In this document: one piece after another, positions 46,339-54,324 of the stretch
Numbering within the stretch: the first letter of the stretch is position 1
How the letters are laid out: each line of letters opens with the position of its first letter
Assembly (NCBI GenBank): GCA_017617335.1
Contig: JAFZWK010000027.1
Location: forward strand, 1 to 54,324
Length of the DNA: 54,324 nucleotides
Source of the DNA: Bacteroidaceae bacterium
GTDB taxonomy: Bacteria; Bacteroidota; Bacteroidia; Bacteroidales; Bacteroidaceae
Direction of reading: 5' to 3'
Notes under the pieces: generated by a model
What the model was told of the DNA's origin: nothing
Seen by the model: the letters and a program-made list of their open reading frames with translations, nothing else
Database searches by the model: none
Position numbers and translations under genes: made by a program

Positions 46339-46824
46339 ATGGGAAAATACAATCTGACAGAGAAAAAAATGCGTGCTCCCCTCTACCGTTCATTGCTTAA
46401 TCCTGAGATGGTGGAAAACATGTACCAAGCGATTATGGCAAAGTTTGTCGTAGAAAAAAAGTATCGTAATCCTGAGTATAGCGCCCAGAAATTGGCAGAT
46501 GAACTGAACACGAATACCCGTTATATCAGTGCAGTCATCAATTTGAGGTATCAAGACAATTACTCGCAGATGGTAAATGAATTCCGTATCAAGGACGCCA
46601 TGTATCTGCTCAAGGACAAACATTCGCAAAAGATGACTATGGAGGACATTGCTCTGACAGTAGGTTTTTCCAACCGTCAGTCTTTCTATGCAGCTTTTTA
46701 CAAGCGCACGGGTATTACTCCTCGTGAGTATCGGCAGAAGAATATGGCTCAGATTGAGACGCAGTTGAATGACCGCAGGAAACGTCTGAAAGAATCGCGT
46801 GCCAAGAAGAAGATGGAAGAATAA
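46339..46824 (+). CDS. Small AraC-type DNA-binding protein
   Basis: A 161-residue protein consisting mainly of an AraC/XylS helix-turn-helix domain (about residues 50-135): LADELNTNTRYISAVINL is the first helix-turn-helix and MEDIALTVGFSNRQSFYAAF is the second, with the usual F-x-x-x-TG-x-TPREYR after it. There is no sensor domain. It would act as a transcription regulator. The DPP III gene starts immediately after its TAA with no gap, so the genes are translationally linked. Confidence 0.85.
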   Translation: MGKYNLTEKKMRAPLYRSLLNPEMVENMYQAIMAKFVVEKKYRNPEYSAQKLADELNTNTRYISAVINLRYQDNYSQMVNEFRIKDAMYLLKDKHSQKMTMEDIALTVGFSNRQSFYAAFYKRTGITPREYRQKNMAQIETQLNDRRKRLKESRAKKKMEE

Positions 46825-48789
46825 ATGCAAAGTGAAAAGATTTTCCAGTTTGCAGACGAGCGTTTTGCTGATTTGCAAATGTTGAGATATCAGGTCCCGG
46901 GTTTCCAGGACCTGAATCTTCGTCAGCAGGTATTGGCCTACTATCTGAGTGAGGCTGCTCTTTGGGGACGCGATATTTTGTGGGACCAGAATTGTCGCTT
47001 TAACCTTCGTTTACGTCAACTCCTTGAAACGGTTTATACGGATTTCCAAGAAGAACGGGACACCCATGAGTTCAAGGAATTTTGCATCTATCTGAAACGC
47101 GTGTGGTTCTCCAACGGAATTCATCATCATTATGGGAGCCAAAAGTTTCATCCTGGCTTCACGTCCAGTTTCTTGCGTCGTGCTGTACTTTCAGTACCCG
47201 CATCGAAGTTGCCACTTCGCGAGGGACAGAGTGCAGAGGAGCTTTGCGATGAGCTGTTTCCTGTCATCTTCAATCCTGAGGTATGCCCCAAGCGCGTGAA
47301 TCAGACCGAGGGAGAAGATTTATTGCTGACCTCGTCCTGTAATTATTATCAAGAAGGATTCACGCAAGTTGAGGCAGAAGGATTCTATGCTTCCCTGAAA
47401 GCCGAAGGCGATCCTGATCACCCCATCATGTATGGCATGAACAGCACGTTGATGCGTGATGAAGAGGGGCATCTTTATGAGGATATCTGGCGTTCGGGTG
47501 GTAAGTATGGAGTGGCGATTGACCGCATCATTTCCTGTCTGGAGCATGCGATTCATTATGCCGAGAATGTCCAACAGGAAGAAGTCATAAAGAAATTGAT
47601 AGACTTCTATCGGACAGGCGACTTGAAGGTCTTTGATGCCTATACAATCTTGTGGGTTGGAGAAACGAGGGGTGAAGTGGATTTCACCAACGGATTCACG
47701 GAGGTTTATGGTGACCCGTTGGGTTTGAAAGCCAGTTGGGAAGGCTATGTGAATTTTGTGGATAAGCAGGCAACGCATCGTGCCCAGTTGTTGAGCGAGA
47801 ATGCTCAGTGGTTTGAAGATCATTCCCCCGTAGATCCCCGTTTTCGTAAGGAGGTGTGTCGAGGCGTGTCAGCCAAGGTGATCAACGCTGTCATCTTGGG
47901 TGGTGATCTTTATCCCAGTAGTGCCATAGGCATCAATCTTCCCAACAGTGACTGGGTGCGTGCCGAGTATGGAAGCAAAAGCGTGACGATAGGGAACTTG
48001 ACGCACGCTTATAATCAAGCCGCCAAGGGAAATGGTTTCCGAGAGGAGTTCGTCATCAACGAGGAAACGTTGGATTTGCTGAACCGTTATGGCGAGGTAT
48101 GTGATGATCTTCACACTGACCTGCATGAATGTTTAGGACACGGAAGTGGAAAGTTGCTCCCAGGTGTGGATTCTGATGCCTTGAAAGCATACGGGAGTTG
48201 CATCGAAGAGGCGCGTGCTGACCTTTTTGGCCTTTATTACTTGGCCGATAGGAAACTGGTAGAGTTGGGACTTGTTCCTGACGAGGAAGCCTACAAGGCT
48301 CAGTATTATAGCTACTTGATGAATGGACTGCTTACCCAGATGGTGCGTATCGAACCTGGCCACGACATTGAAGAGGCTCACATGCGCAACCGTGCTTTGA
48401 TTGCCCGCTGGACACTGGAGCACTATCCTCAGGCTGTCCAATTGGTAGAGCACGAGGAAAAGACTTATGTGAAGATATTAGATTATACCTTGTTGCACGA
48501 GGCGTTTGGAGTCTTGTTGGCTGAGATTCAGCGAATAAAGAGTGAAGGAGACTATGAGGCTGCACGGATACTTGTAGAGACTTACGGAGTTCGTATTGAT
48601 CCCTCGCTTCACAGGCAGGTGCTGGCTCGCTATAAAAAACTTAATTTGGCTCCCTACAAAGGATTCATCAATCCGCGCTACGAGGTGGAGCGTGATGAAC
48701 AAGGCAACATAACAGCTGTGAACCTTACCTATGGAGAGCCTTACGACGAACAGATGCTGCGCTACAGCAGAGATTATAAAACCTTATGA
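46825..48789 (+). CDS. Dipeptidyl-peptidase III family metallopeptidase (M49)
   Basis: A 654-residue zinc peptidase. The M49 motif HECLGH (H434, E435, H439) and the second zinc site EEARAD (E461-D466) are both present with normal spacing. There is no signal peptide, so it is cytoplasmic. The family removes N-terminal dipeptides. Many Bacteroidetes homologues are annotated as dihydrofolate reductase or DPP III. It begins at the base after the AraC stop and ends in an ATGA overlap with the next gene. Confidence 0.9.
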   Translation: MQSEKIFQFADERFADLQMLRYQVPGFQDLNLRQQVLAYYLSEAALWGRDILWDQNCRFNLRLRQLLETVYTDFQEERDTHEFKEFCIYLKRVWFSNGIHHHYGSQKFHPGFTSSFLRRAVLSVPASKLPLREGQSAEELCDELFPVIFNPEVCPKRVNQTEGEDLLLTSSCNYYQEGFTQVEAEGFYASLKAEGDPDHPIMYGMNSTLMRDEEGHLYEDIWRSGGKYGVAIDRIISCLEHAIHYAENVQQEEVIKKLIDFYRTGDLKVFDAYTILWVGETRGEVDFTNGFTEVYGDPLGLKASWEGYVNFVDKQATHRAQLLSENAQWFEDHSPVDPRFRKEVCRGVSAKVINAVILGGDLYPSSAIGINLPNSDWVRAEYGSKSVTIGNLTHAYNQAAKGNGFREEFVINEETLDLLNRYGEVCDDLHTDLHECLGHGSGKLLPGVDSDALKAYGSCIEEARADLFGLYYLADRKLVELGLVPDEEAYKAQYYSYLMNGLLTQMVRIEPGHDIEEAHMRNRALIARWTLEHYPQAVQLVEHEEKTYVKILDYTLLHEAFGVLLAEIQRIKSEGDYEAARILVETYGVRIDPSLHRQVLARYKKLNLAPYKGFINPRYEVERDEQGNITAVNLTYGEPYDEQMLRYSRDYKTL

Positions 48790-49334
48790 CAATCGACGAA
48801 CAAATACGGGATATCAAGAAGGAATTCCGATCCAGCATGAATGGTGTCCTCTCAGCCAAGATGCGTGAGTCTGGGATGCCTTACAAGGTAATCTTTGGAG
48901 TGGAATATCCTCGTTTGGTCTGCATAGCTCAGGAGTTTACTCCTGATAGGCGACTTGCTCAGGCTCTATGGAATGAGGATATCCGTGAGAGTAAGATTTT
49001 AGCCACTTTGCTGATGCCGCCCAAAGCGTTCCTTCCAGAGATGGCTGACATCTGGGTGGACGAGACTCCTACGGCAGAAGTGGCTCAGATAGCAGCCATG
49101 AATCTCTTGTGGCGCCAATCATGGGCTTCGGAGGCTGCTTTCCAGTGGATAGCTTCCGACAATCCGATGCGTCAGTTGTATGGATTTCTCATCATGGCTC
49201 GTTTGTTACAGGCTGGTGGTCAACTCAACGAGAAATCTCTTGCCGAACTGCGTGATCAGGCATCTTCTTCGCTCCCTTGTGCTGATTTGAATCTCAGGAA
49301 GGCGATTCGTGCGGTTTTGGATAGATTGGGATAG
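48786..49334 (+). CDS. DNA alkylation repair protein (AlkD-like)
   Basis: A 182-residue all-helical HEAT-like protein. The pattern MPYKVIFGVEYPRLVCIAQE, LAQALWNEDIRESKILATLL and AAMNLLWRQSWASEAAFQWI matches the DNA alkylation repair (AlkC/AlkD) family, although it is shorter than typical 220-residue AlkD. Family members excise N3- and N7-alkylated bases. ATG overlaps the DPP III stop by four bases. Confidence 0.8.
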   Translation: MTIDEQIRDIKKEFRSSMNGVLSAKMRESGMPYKVIFGVEYPRLVCIAQEFTPDRRLAQALWNEDIRESKILATLLMPPKAFLPEMADIWVDETPTAEVAQIAAMNLLWRQSWASEAAFQWIASDNPMRQLYGFLIMARLLQAGGQLNEKSLAELRDQASSSLPCADLNLRKAIRAVLDRLG

Positions 49335-49382
49335 TTTCTAAAAAAACTATCCTCTATTGTTATTCCTTACAAATAAAATCAC

Positions 49383-49390
49383 TATCTTTG
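49383..49390 (+). promoter_or_regulatory. -7 element of the Fur-family gene
   Basis: TATCTTTG with a TTG about 23 bases upstream; ten bases before the ATG, so the leader would be very short. Confidence 0.6.
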
Positions 49391-49399
49391 TGCCTGAGA

Positions 49400-49897
49400 A
49401 TGGATACGAATGGCAGTTTATATGTTCAAGCGAAGACCCAGCTGACAGAATATCTGGAGAAGCGACACATGCGCAAAACTCCTGAACGGTTTGAAGTCTT
49501 AGGAGCCGTTTGTCAGATGGATGACATCTTTTCCATTGAGCAGCTGAGCGAGAAGATGCGGAAGGATTCATCCTTTCAGGTCAGCAGAGTCACGCTTTTC
49601 AATACGTTGGAAACATTTGTGGATGCCCAGTTGGTTATCAAGCATACATTGCAGCGGGCTTCTCTGTATGAGAAAAGCATCGACAAGCGTCCGCGTGTCT
49701 GTATGGTGTGCCACCAATGCGGTTTGGTTAAGCGTTTAGAGAAGGTCGAGGTAACAAGATTCCTGAATGAGATAAAGACCCGTCAGTTTTTTGTTCGCCA
49801 ACCCGTCTTGTATCTTCACGGACTCTGCCGCAAATGCGAGATGGCAAGGCGCAAGGAGATAAAAATGCGAGAAAAGAAACTTACAACAAAGAAATAA
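49400..49897 (+). CDS. Fur-family transcriptional regulator
   Basis: A 165-residue Fur-like protein. The N-terminal winged-helix (RKTPERFEVLGAVCQMDDIF, then VSRVTLFNTLETFVDAQLV) is followed by two CxxC pairs, CMVCHQC and CRKC, the structural zinc site. The HHHxxC stretch common to Fur and PerR is replaced by KRPRVC, so metal sensing may differ. It would bind DNA as a dimer. The ATG at 49400 is preferred to the TTG at 49388, which lies in the promoter. purA follows 13 bases later and may share its transcript. Confidence 0.85.
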   Translation: MDTNGSLYVQAKTQLTEYLEKRHMRKTPERFEVLGAVCQMDDIFSIEQLSEKMRKDSSFQVSRVTLFNTLETFVDAQLVIKHTLQRASLYEKSIDKRPRVCMVCHQCGLVKRLEKVEVTRFLNEIKTRQFFVRQPVLYLHGLCRKCEMARRKEIKMREKKLTTKK

Positions 49898-49910
49898 GAC
49901 TCAGATTTAT

Positions 49911-51179
49911 ATGGTAAAAGGTAAAGTGGATGCTCTACTCGGCATCGTTTTTGGAGATGAAGGAAAGGGAAAGGTAGTGGATGTTTTCACTCCTAAATAT
50001 GATATTGTAGCTCGTTTCGCGGGTGGTCCCAATGCAGGACATACCATTATCTTCGAGGGTAAGAAGTTTGTACTGCGCAGCATTCCCAGCGGTATCTTTG
50101 ACAAGGATAAAGTGAATATCATAGGCAATGGATGTGTCATCGCACCTGACCTTTTCATGATTGAAGCACAGGAACTGGAAGCTGCTGGCTACAACTTGCG
50201 TGGTCGCTTACACATCAGCAAGCGTGCTCATCTGATTTTGCCTACTCATCGTGTGCTGGATCGTGCTTATGAGGCCGCTAAGGGAAAGAATAAAGTGGGT
50301 ACGACAGGCAAAGGGATCGGTCCCACGTACAGCGAGAAGGCCAGCCGAACAGGACTTCGCGTGGGTGATATCCTGGATAATTTCCAACAGAAATACGAGA
50401 CGCTGAAGGCCCGCCATGCTCAGATACTCCGCGATTTGAACTACGAGTATGACATTTCTGACGAGGAAAAGAAATGGCTTGAAGGTGTGGAGTATATGCG
50501 TGGTTTCCAATTGACTGATACGGAAATCGAGATCAACAAAGCGTTGGCTGAAGGCAAGAACGTACTGGCAGAGGGCGCTCAGGGCACGATGCTCGATATC
50601 GATCATGGAACCTATCCTTTCGTCAGCTCCAGCAATACCGTCAGTGGTGGTGTCTGCACGGGTTTGGGTGTTGCTCCCAATGCGATTGGCGAGATCTTCG
50701 GAATCTTCAAGGCCTATAGCACTCGCGTTGGAAGCGGACCTTTCCCTGTGGAACTTTTCGACGAGACAGGCGACAGGATTCGTGAGATAGGTCATGAATA
50801 TGGAGCTGTGACAGGACGCAACCGCCGTTGCGGATGGGTGGATCTGGTGGCTCTGAAGTATGCCATCATGATCAATGGCGTGACTCAACTCATCATGATG
50901 AAGAGTGATGTGCTGGATGGCTTCGATACGATCAAGGCATGTGTCGCCTACGAGAAAGATGGTGTGGTGACTGCCGATATGCCTTATGACACAGAGGGGT
51001 GGCAGGCCGTCTATCGTGAATTGAAGGGATGGAAGTCTGACTTGACGAACCTGACCAGCGAGTCGCAGTTCCCTCAAGCTTTCCGCGACTACATCTCCTT
51101 TCTGGAGCAAGAGGCAGGAATCCCCATCACCATCGTCAGCGTAGGTCCCGATCGCGCTCAAACCATCGTGAGGGGATAA
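49911..51179 (+). CDS. purA: Adenylosuccinate synthetase
   Basis: A 422-residue GTP-dependent enzyme joining IMP and aspartate in AMP synthesis. The N-terminal GTP loop FGDEGKGKVVD and the catalytic segment GGPNAGHTI are intact, and GTTGKGIGPTYSEKASR and RCGWVDLVALKYA fit the family. Length is normal for the bacterial enzyme. It probably shares a transcript with the Fur-family gene. The convergent TPR gene ends 35 bases later. Confidence 0.97.
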   Translation: MVKGKVDALLGIVFGDEGKGKVVDVFTPKYDIVARFAGGPNAGHTIIFEGKKFVLRSIPSGIFDKDKVNIIGNGCVIAPDLFMIEAQELEAAGYNLRGRLHISKRAHLILPTHRVLDRAYEAAKGKNKVGTTGKGIGPTYSEKASRTGLRVGDILDNFQQKYETLKARHAQILRDLNYEYDISDEEKKWLEGVEYMRGFQLTDTEIEINKALAEGKNVLAEGAQGTMLDIDHGTYPFVSSSNTVSGGVCTGLGVAPNAIGEIFGIFKAYSTRVGSGPFPVELFDETGDRIREIGHEYGAVTGRNRRCGWVDLVALKYAIMINGVTQLIMMKSDVLDGFDTIKACVAYEKDGVVTADMPYDTEGWQAVYRELKGWKSDLTNLTSESQFPQAFRDYISFLEQEAGIPITIVSVGPDRAQTIVRG

Positions 51180-51214
51180 GGGAGAACTTCTTTCAAGGAC
51201 AGGAATCCAAAACC

Positions 51215-52039
51215 TTATTTGTTGCTGCACTCCTGAACGAGTACAGCAACTTCTTTTTCGTCTGCTCCGTACTTCACGGCTTGAGTGAAGTCTGCCTTGG
51301 CGAGTTTCTTTTTCTTCATACTCAGGAAATAGGTGCCGCGAGCGATGTAGTAGTCAGCATTCGTGGGCTCCAGTTCGATGGCTTTGTTGAAGTCGTGGAG
51401 GGCGACCTCGTGTTGTTGCCGTTCCTGTTCCATGCCGGCTCTTGTCGCGTAAAGTTGAGCTTGATTGGGATAGAGTTGAATGAGGGCATTCATCTGCTCC
51501 ATCGCCTCGCGTGGACGATTGTCCTTGTCGTTGAGCAGGACCAGTCCCAGTTGGGCTTTCACATTGTTGGGCTCCAAACGGATGAGGTGCTCATAGTCGG
51601 CACGTGCCTGTTTGTAGTTATGCTCCTGCATGTAGATGTAGGCACGGAAGAAAAGAGCCTCAGGGTGGTCAGCATTCAAGTCCAGCACATCGTTGTAGTC
51701 CACCAAAGCTCTCTTCTCGTTGTCCATCCGCATGTAGAGCGAGGCACGATTGAGCAGGACGCTCAGCGTGGTAGGCGATATGTTGTGAGCCAGCGAGTAG
51801 GATTCCAGAGCCTCCTTCAGCTCCCCTCGTCGCTCCTGAATCTGTCCGATGTAGTCGAAGAGGATAGCGTTCGATTTAATGGAAGGATCTTTCTCCAGAG
51901 CTTTGCGGAAGAATGCTTCTGCCTGATCCAGGCTGTCCTTTTGCAGGGCATCCATCGCCATCTTCACGTACTCCTGGTAACTCTGTGCCTGCACCAGTAT
52001 GCTGCTGCAGAGAAGTAAAAAACAAAGAAAATGCTTCAT
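51215..52039 (-). CDS. Periplasmic TPR protein
   Basis: A 274-residue protein with a signal peptide (MKHFLCFLLLCSSILVQAQS) and about seven tetratricopeptide repeats filling the rest; each has the helix pair pattern (A-x-x-x-Y, then A-x-x-x-A-x-x-x-P), for example YKQARADYEHLIRLEPNN. TPRs mediate protein contacts; the partner is unknown. ATG 52039 is chosen because the promoter -7 element lies at 52055-52048, downstream of an earlier in-frame start at 52078. Confidence 0.85.
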   Translation of the reverse strand: MKHFLCFLLLCSSILVQAQSYQEYVKMAMDALQKDSLDQAEAFFRKALEKDPSIKSNAILFDYIGQIQERRGELKEALESYSLAHNISPTTLSVLLNRASLYMRMDNEKRALVDYNDVLDLNADHPEALFFRAYIYMQEHNYKQARADYEHLIRLEPNNVKAQLGLVLLNDKDNRPREAMEQMNALIQLYPNQAQLYATRAGMEQERQQHEVALHDFNKAIELEPTNADYYIARGTYFLSMKKKKLAKADFTQAVKYGADEKEVAVLVQECSNK

Positions 52040-52047
52040 CTCGACTG

Positions 52048-52055
52048 CAAAGGTA
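52048..52055 (-). promoter_or_regulatory. -7 element of the TPR gene
   Basis: TACCTTTG on the minus strand, eight bases before the ATG, implying a very short or absent leader. Confidence 0.6.
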
Positions 52056-52160
52056 AGGAAAAAGGTGCGGATTCCCAATCAAATTAACGAAGTTTTCATG
52101 TTGCTTAACTTCTTCTATTGGTGCCGCGCGTTTCACCATTCGGCTGTTCAATGATTCGGG

Positions 52161-52186
52161 ATGTCAATGTAAATTTGCATTGACAT
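52161..52186. repeat. Inverted repeat in the 52040-52413 gap
   Basis: ATGTCAATG and CATTGACAT form 9-bp arms around TAAATTTG. A short T-rich stretch follows on the plus strand, but no plus-strand gene needs it. It could be an operator or the terminator of the BspA gene. The rest of the gap shows no gene. Confidence 0.5.
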
Positions 52187-52413
52187 GTTTTCTCCCACGC
52201 CGACTCCATGTTTCTGATGTCTCGCATCATTTACTTGCCGTCATTCGGTAAATCGCAGGATTTCTGCAGACACTGAAATTTCAGCCCGGCTATTCGTTCC
52301 CCTTTGTCCTCTGATTTTGCCTCCAAGACGCGAAAAAAACGACTGTCTTTTGTCCTAATTGTCACGCTTGGGGCAAAATTGAGGATTCTTCCCGTTCATT
52401 ATCAATTATTTAA

Positions 52414-54069
52414 CTACTTCATCATCACCCTACCGTCCTTGATATAGATTCCCTTCGCTGGCTTCTGCTCCAGCCTGCGGCCTGAGAGGTCGTAGAGGGC
52501 GGAGGAAGTGGGCTGGGGCATGGGAGCGGAGAGGATTCCGCTGGGATTGTCTGCCACCTTCTGGGCCGTGATTTTGCCGAAGCCGCTCCAGGGTGCCGTC
52601 TCACGGAACTTTTCCACCATGTCCTCAGGCACATGCAGTGTGGCATTCTCGATGGGCGAGTGCAGGAATAAGCTGTTTTGTGCGTATTGTGGTGATACCT
52701 CAGGGAGGGTGTGCGTGTCGTAGTACACGTCCTTCAGCGACTGGCAGAAGCCGAATGCAGCTTCATAGAAGGTGATTGCGCTGGAGGAGAACTTCACGGT
52801 GGAGAGATTGTTGCAGCCTTGGAAAGCTCCCAAACCGATCTCTCGCAGGCAGTTGGAACTCTCCACTTGCCGCAGGTCGCTTTCCGAGAAAGCATTCTCG
52901 CCTATTATCTCCACCTGATTGAGGTCAACATAACTCAACCCCTTGCATCCATAAAAAGCGTATCTGGGTAGCTTGGTTATTCCATCGGGTATGGTCAAGT
53001 CTACCACCTCTTCATCACCAATGAAAAGGTGTGCCCCATACAATGGACTTCCCTCAAATGAAGAAATGGAGCACCACGCAGCCAAATCAGAGATAATCAC
53101 CTTTTGCAGGTTACCAGAGAAAGCAATCATGCCAAAGGATTTCAGCGAGGGGGGAATCTTTATCGAAGTCAAGGAGCAGCCTTGAAAAGCTGCTGGCCCA
53201 ATGGATTCCAGATTGTCAGGGAGTTCCACAGAGAGCAGCGAGGAGCATCCATAAAACACTTGTTCAGGGATTTCCTTCAGGTCGGAAGGCAGCTTTATCT
53301 CCTTCAAATTCTCACAACCGTAGAACAGGAATTCTCCGATGGCTTCCATCCTCTCGGGAAAGGTGACAGCTTCCAGATTATGGCAATTACTGAAGGCGGC
53401 CCAGCCTATCGACTCCACACTTTCGGGAATCTTCACCGAGACCAGGCTCTGGCATCCATAAAAGACATTGTCGCAAACTGTGGTCACGCCCTCTGGGATG
53501 GTGAGTTCGGTTATCACATTCCCGTCTCCGTCACACAGCGATGCCTCTTTGTAGAATTCGGAAGGCACCTTCCGCCATGCGATGCCGGTGGTAGGCGTTA
53601 TGTAAACCCCACACCAGGCAGCCAGGTCAGGAATCTTTATGCTGGAAAGATTCTGACAACCCTCGAACACGGCACCGTGAATGAATGATATCCCTTTGGA
53701 AATCCTAACGGAGGTAAGGCTGGAGCAGCCACGGAACGCATTTTGCTCTACTCCCCTTATCCCGTCGGACATGTAAACCTCCGTGAGACCGGTACATCCT
53801 TGGAACGCGCCTTCTCCTATATACATGACAGGATAGGTCTCACCCCCAGATTCCACACTTTCAGGGATGACTACACTGCCTGCATACGAGTGGGCTTCAG
53901 ATGATGTCACTTTCGCCACCTTTGCAGTAGAGGACAGATTGTAATAGAAGTCACCTACTTTCACTTTCTCCACGTCATACGTGTTCTCGTCGTACCTCTC
54001 TTGCCATGCGAGGCACGCTGTCTGCCAGAATCCTGCGCAGAGCAGCATAAATGAAATGAATCGTTTCAT
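52414..54069 (-). CDS. BspA-type leucine-rich-repeat secreted protein
   Basis: A 551-residue protein with a signal peptide (MKRFISFMLLCAGFWQTACLAW) and about 13 LRR_5 repeats (about 70-470), some interrupted by IPDLAAWCG segments. It is a shorter paralogue of the protein at 9826-12036. The C-terminus YDLSGRRLEQKPAKGIYI then KDGRVMMK is the short export-type tail. It follows the serpin gene by 15 bases on the same strand, so they form one operon. Confidence 0.88.
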   Translation of the reverse strand: MKRFISFMLLCAGFWQTACLAWQERYDENTYDVEKVKVGDFYYNLSSTAKVAKVTSSEAHSYAGSVVIPESVESGGETYPVMYIGEGAFQGCTGLTEVYMSDGIRGVEQNAFRGCSSLTSVRISKGISFIHGAVFEGCQNLSSIKIPDLAAWCGVYITPTTGIAWRKVPSEFYKEASLCDGDGNVITELTIPEGVTTVCDNVFYGCQSLVSVKIPESVESIGWAAFSNCHNLEAVTFPERMEAIGEFLFYGCENLKEIKLPSDLKEIPEQVFYGCSSLLSVELPDNLESIGPAAFQGCSLTSIKIPPSLKSFGMIAFSGNLQKVIISDLAAWCSISSFEGSPLYGAHLFIGDEEVVDLTIPDGITKLPRYAFYGCKGLSYVDLNQVEIIGENAFSESDLRQVESSNCLREIGLGAFQGCNNLSTVKFSSSAITFYEAAFGFCQSLKDVYYDTHTLPEVSPQYAQNSLFLHSPIENATLHVPEDMVEKFRETAPWSGFGKITAQKVADNPSGILSAPMPQPTSSALYDLSGRRLEQKPAKGIYIKDGRVMMK

Positions 54070-54084
54070 AATCGCATTTTTAGG

Positions 54085-54324
54085 TTAATTGTTAATAATT
54101 TTCTTTCCATTCTGGATATAGATTCCTTTCTGGGGTTTCTGCTCTAGCCTGCGGCCTGAGAGGTCGTAGAGGGCACCTTTGTTTGCTTCGCTTCTCTCAT
54201 CCGAACGCACGAGGTCGCTGATGCCTGTCGTGCCGTCGCCCAAATATTGGCCGATGAAGAAGATGGCACCAGAAGACCGCTCGCTGATGATATACAGGAA
54301 CGGACGTGTCGCGTGGAAGTTGTA
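54085..54324 (-). CDS. Serpin family protein, C-terminal part only
   Basis: Seventy-nine codons up to TAA at 54085-54087 run off the right edge. FHATRPFLYIISERSSGAIF is the serpin signature region near the C-terminus, and FIGQYLGD follows it. Serpins trap serine or cysteine proteases; the reactive loop just precedes this segment and is not visible. After the serpin end there is a further tail, ALYDLSGRRLEQKPQKG then IYIQNGKKIINN, nearly the same as in the adjacent BspA protein. Confidence 0.82.
   Translation of the reverse strand, partial: YNFHATRPFLYIISERSSGAIFFIGQYLGDGTTGISDLVRSDERSEANKGALYDLSGRRLEQKPQKGIYIQNGKKIINN

Overview
The window looks like chromosomal DNA of a Bacteroidales bacterium, most likely a Prevotella-type member of the Prevotellaceae. 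Promoters follow the Bacteroidetes pattern (TAnnTTTG at -7, TTG or TTTG about 20 bases upstream). The tmRNA encodes the tag GENNYALAA. The gene content is typical of the order: a stand-alone AICAR transformylase, DUF3256 and DUF4492 proteins, BspA-type leucine-rich-repeat proteins and an HU-like protein. The species is not determined.

Layout. 1-7013: the end of an HU-like gene, a dense CTAG repeat tract, then a minus-strand block with an OmpA-type porin, DUF3256, truA, a large secreted endonuclease I, a small lysine-rich ORF and the AICAR transformylase. 7271-12036: an AT-rich pair, a beta-helix protein and a secreted BspA protein. 12227-15213: cytochrome bd oxidase (cydB, cydA) behind a DUF4492 gene. 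15294-15694: tmRNA on the minus strand.

15907-33022: a capsule or exopolysaccharide locus. It holds an initiating phosphoglycosyl transferase, SLBB export protein, Wzz-type protein, Wzx flippase, ATP-grasp TupA-like protein, Wzy-like polymerase and a GT2. It continues after an interruption with a GT4 and a GT2, and then with a convergent minus-strand trio: GT2, a second TupA-like protein and a GH16 glycanase. No sugar-nucleotide biosynthesis genes, tyrosine kinase or UpxY/UpxZ-type regulators are seen.

The interruption (25152-28178) is the most interesting part. It is about 3.0 kb with long imperfect inverted repeats at both ends, each containing a nested pair of an 11-bp motif, and an internal promoter driving a small conserved-type protein and a VirE_N/P-loop helicase-like protein. 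It reads as a self-contained element placed inside the capsule locus.

33114-54324: housekeeping and secreted proteins. These are an MscS/MscK-type channel, a carboxypeptidase-regulatory-like protein, a PI-PLC-like protein, a secreted Ig-like protein followed by an overlooked 57-residue ORF, hisS, a zinc-hook coiled-coil protein that lacks ATPase heads, recQ, an AraC-DPP III-AlkD operon, a Fur-family regulator, purA, a TPR protein, a second BspA protein and the C-terminal end of a serpin.

All family assignments come from reading motifs by eye; no database search was run.
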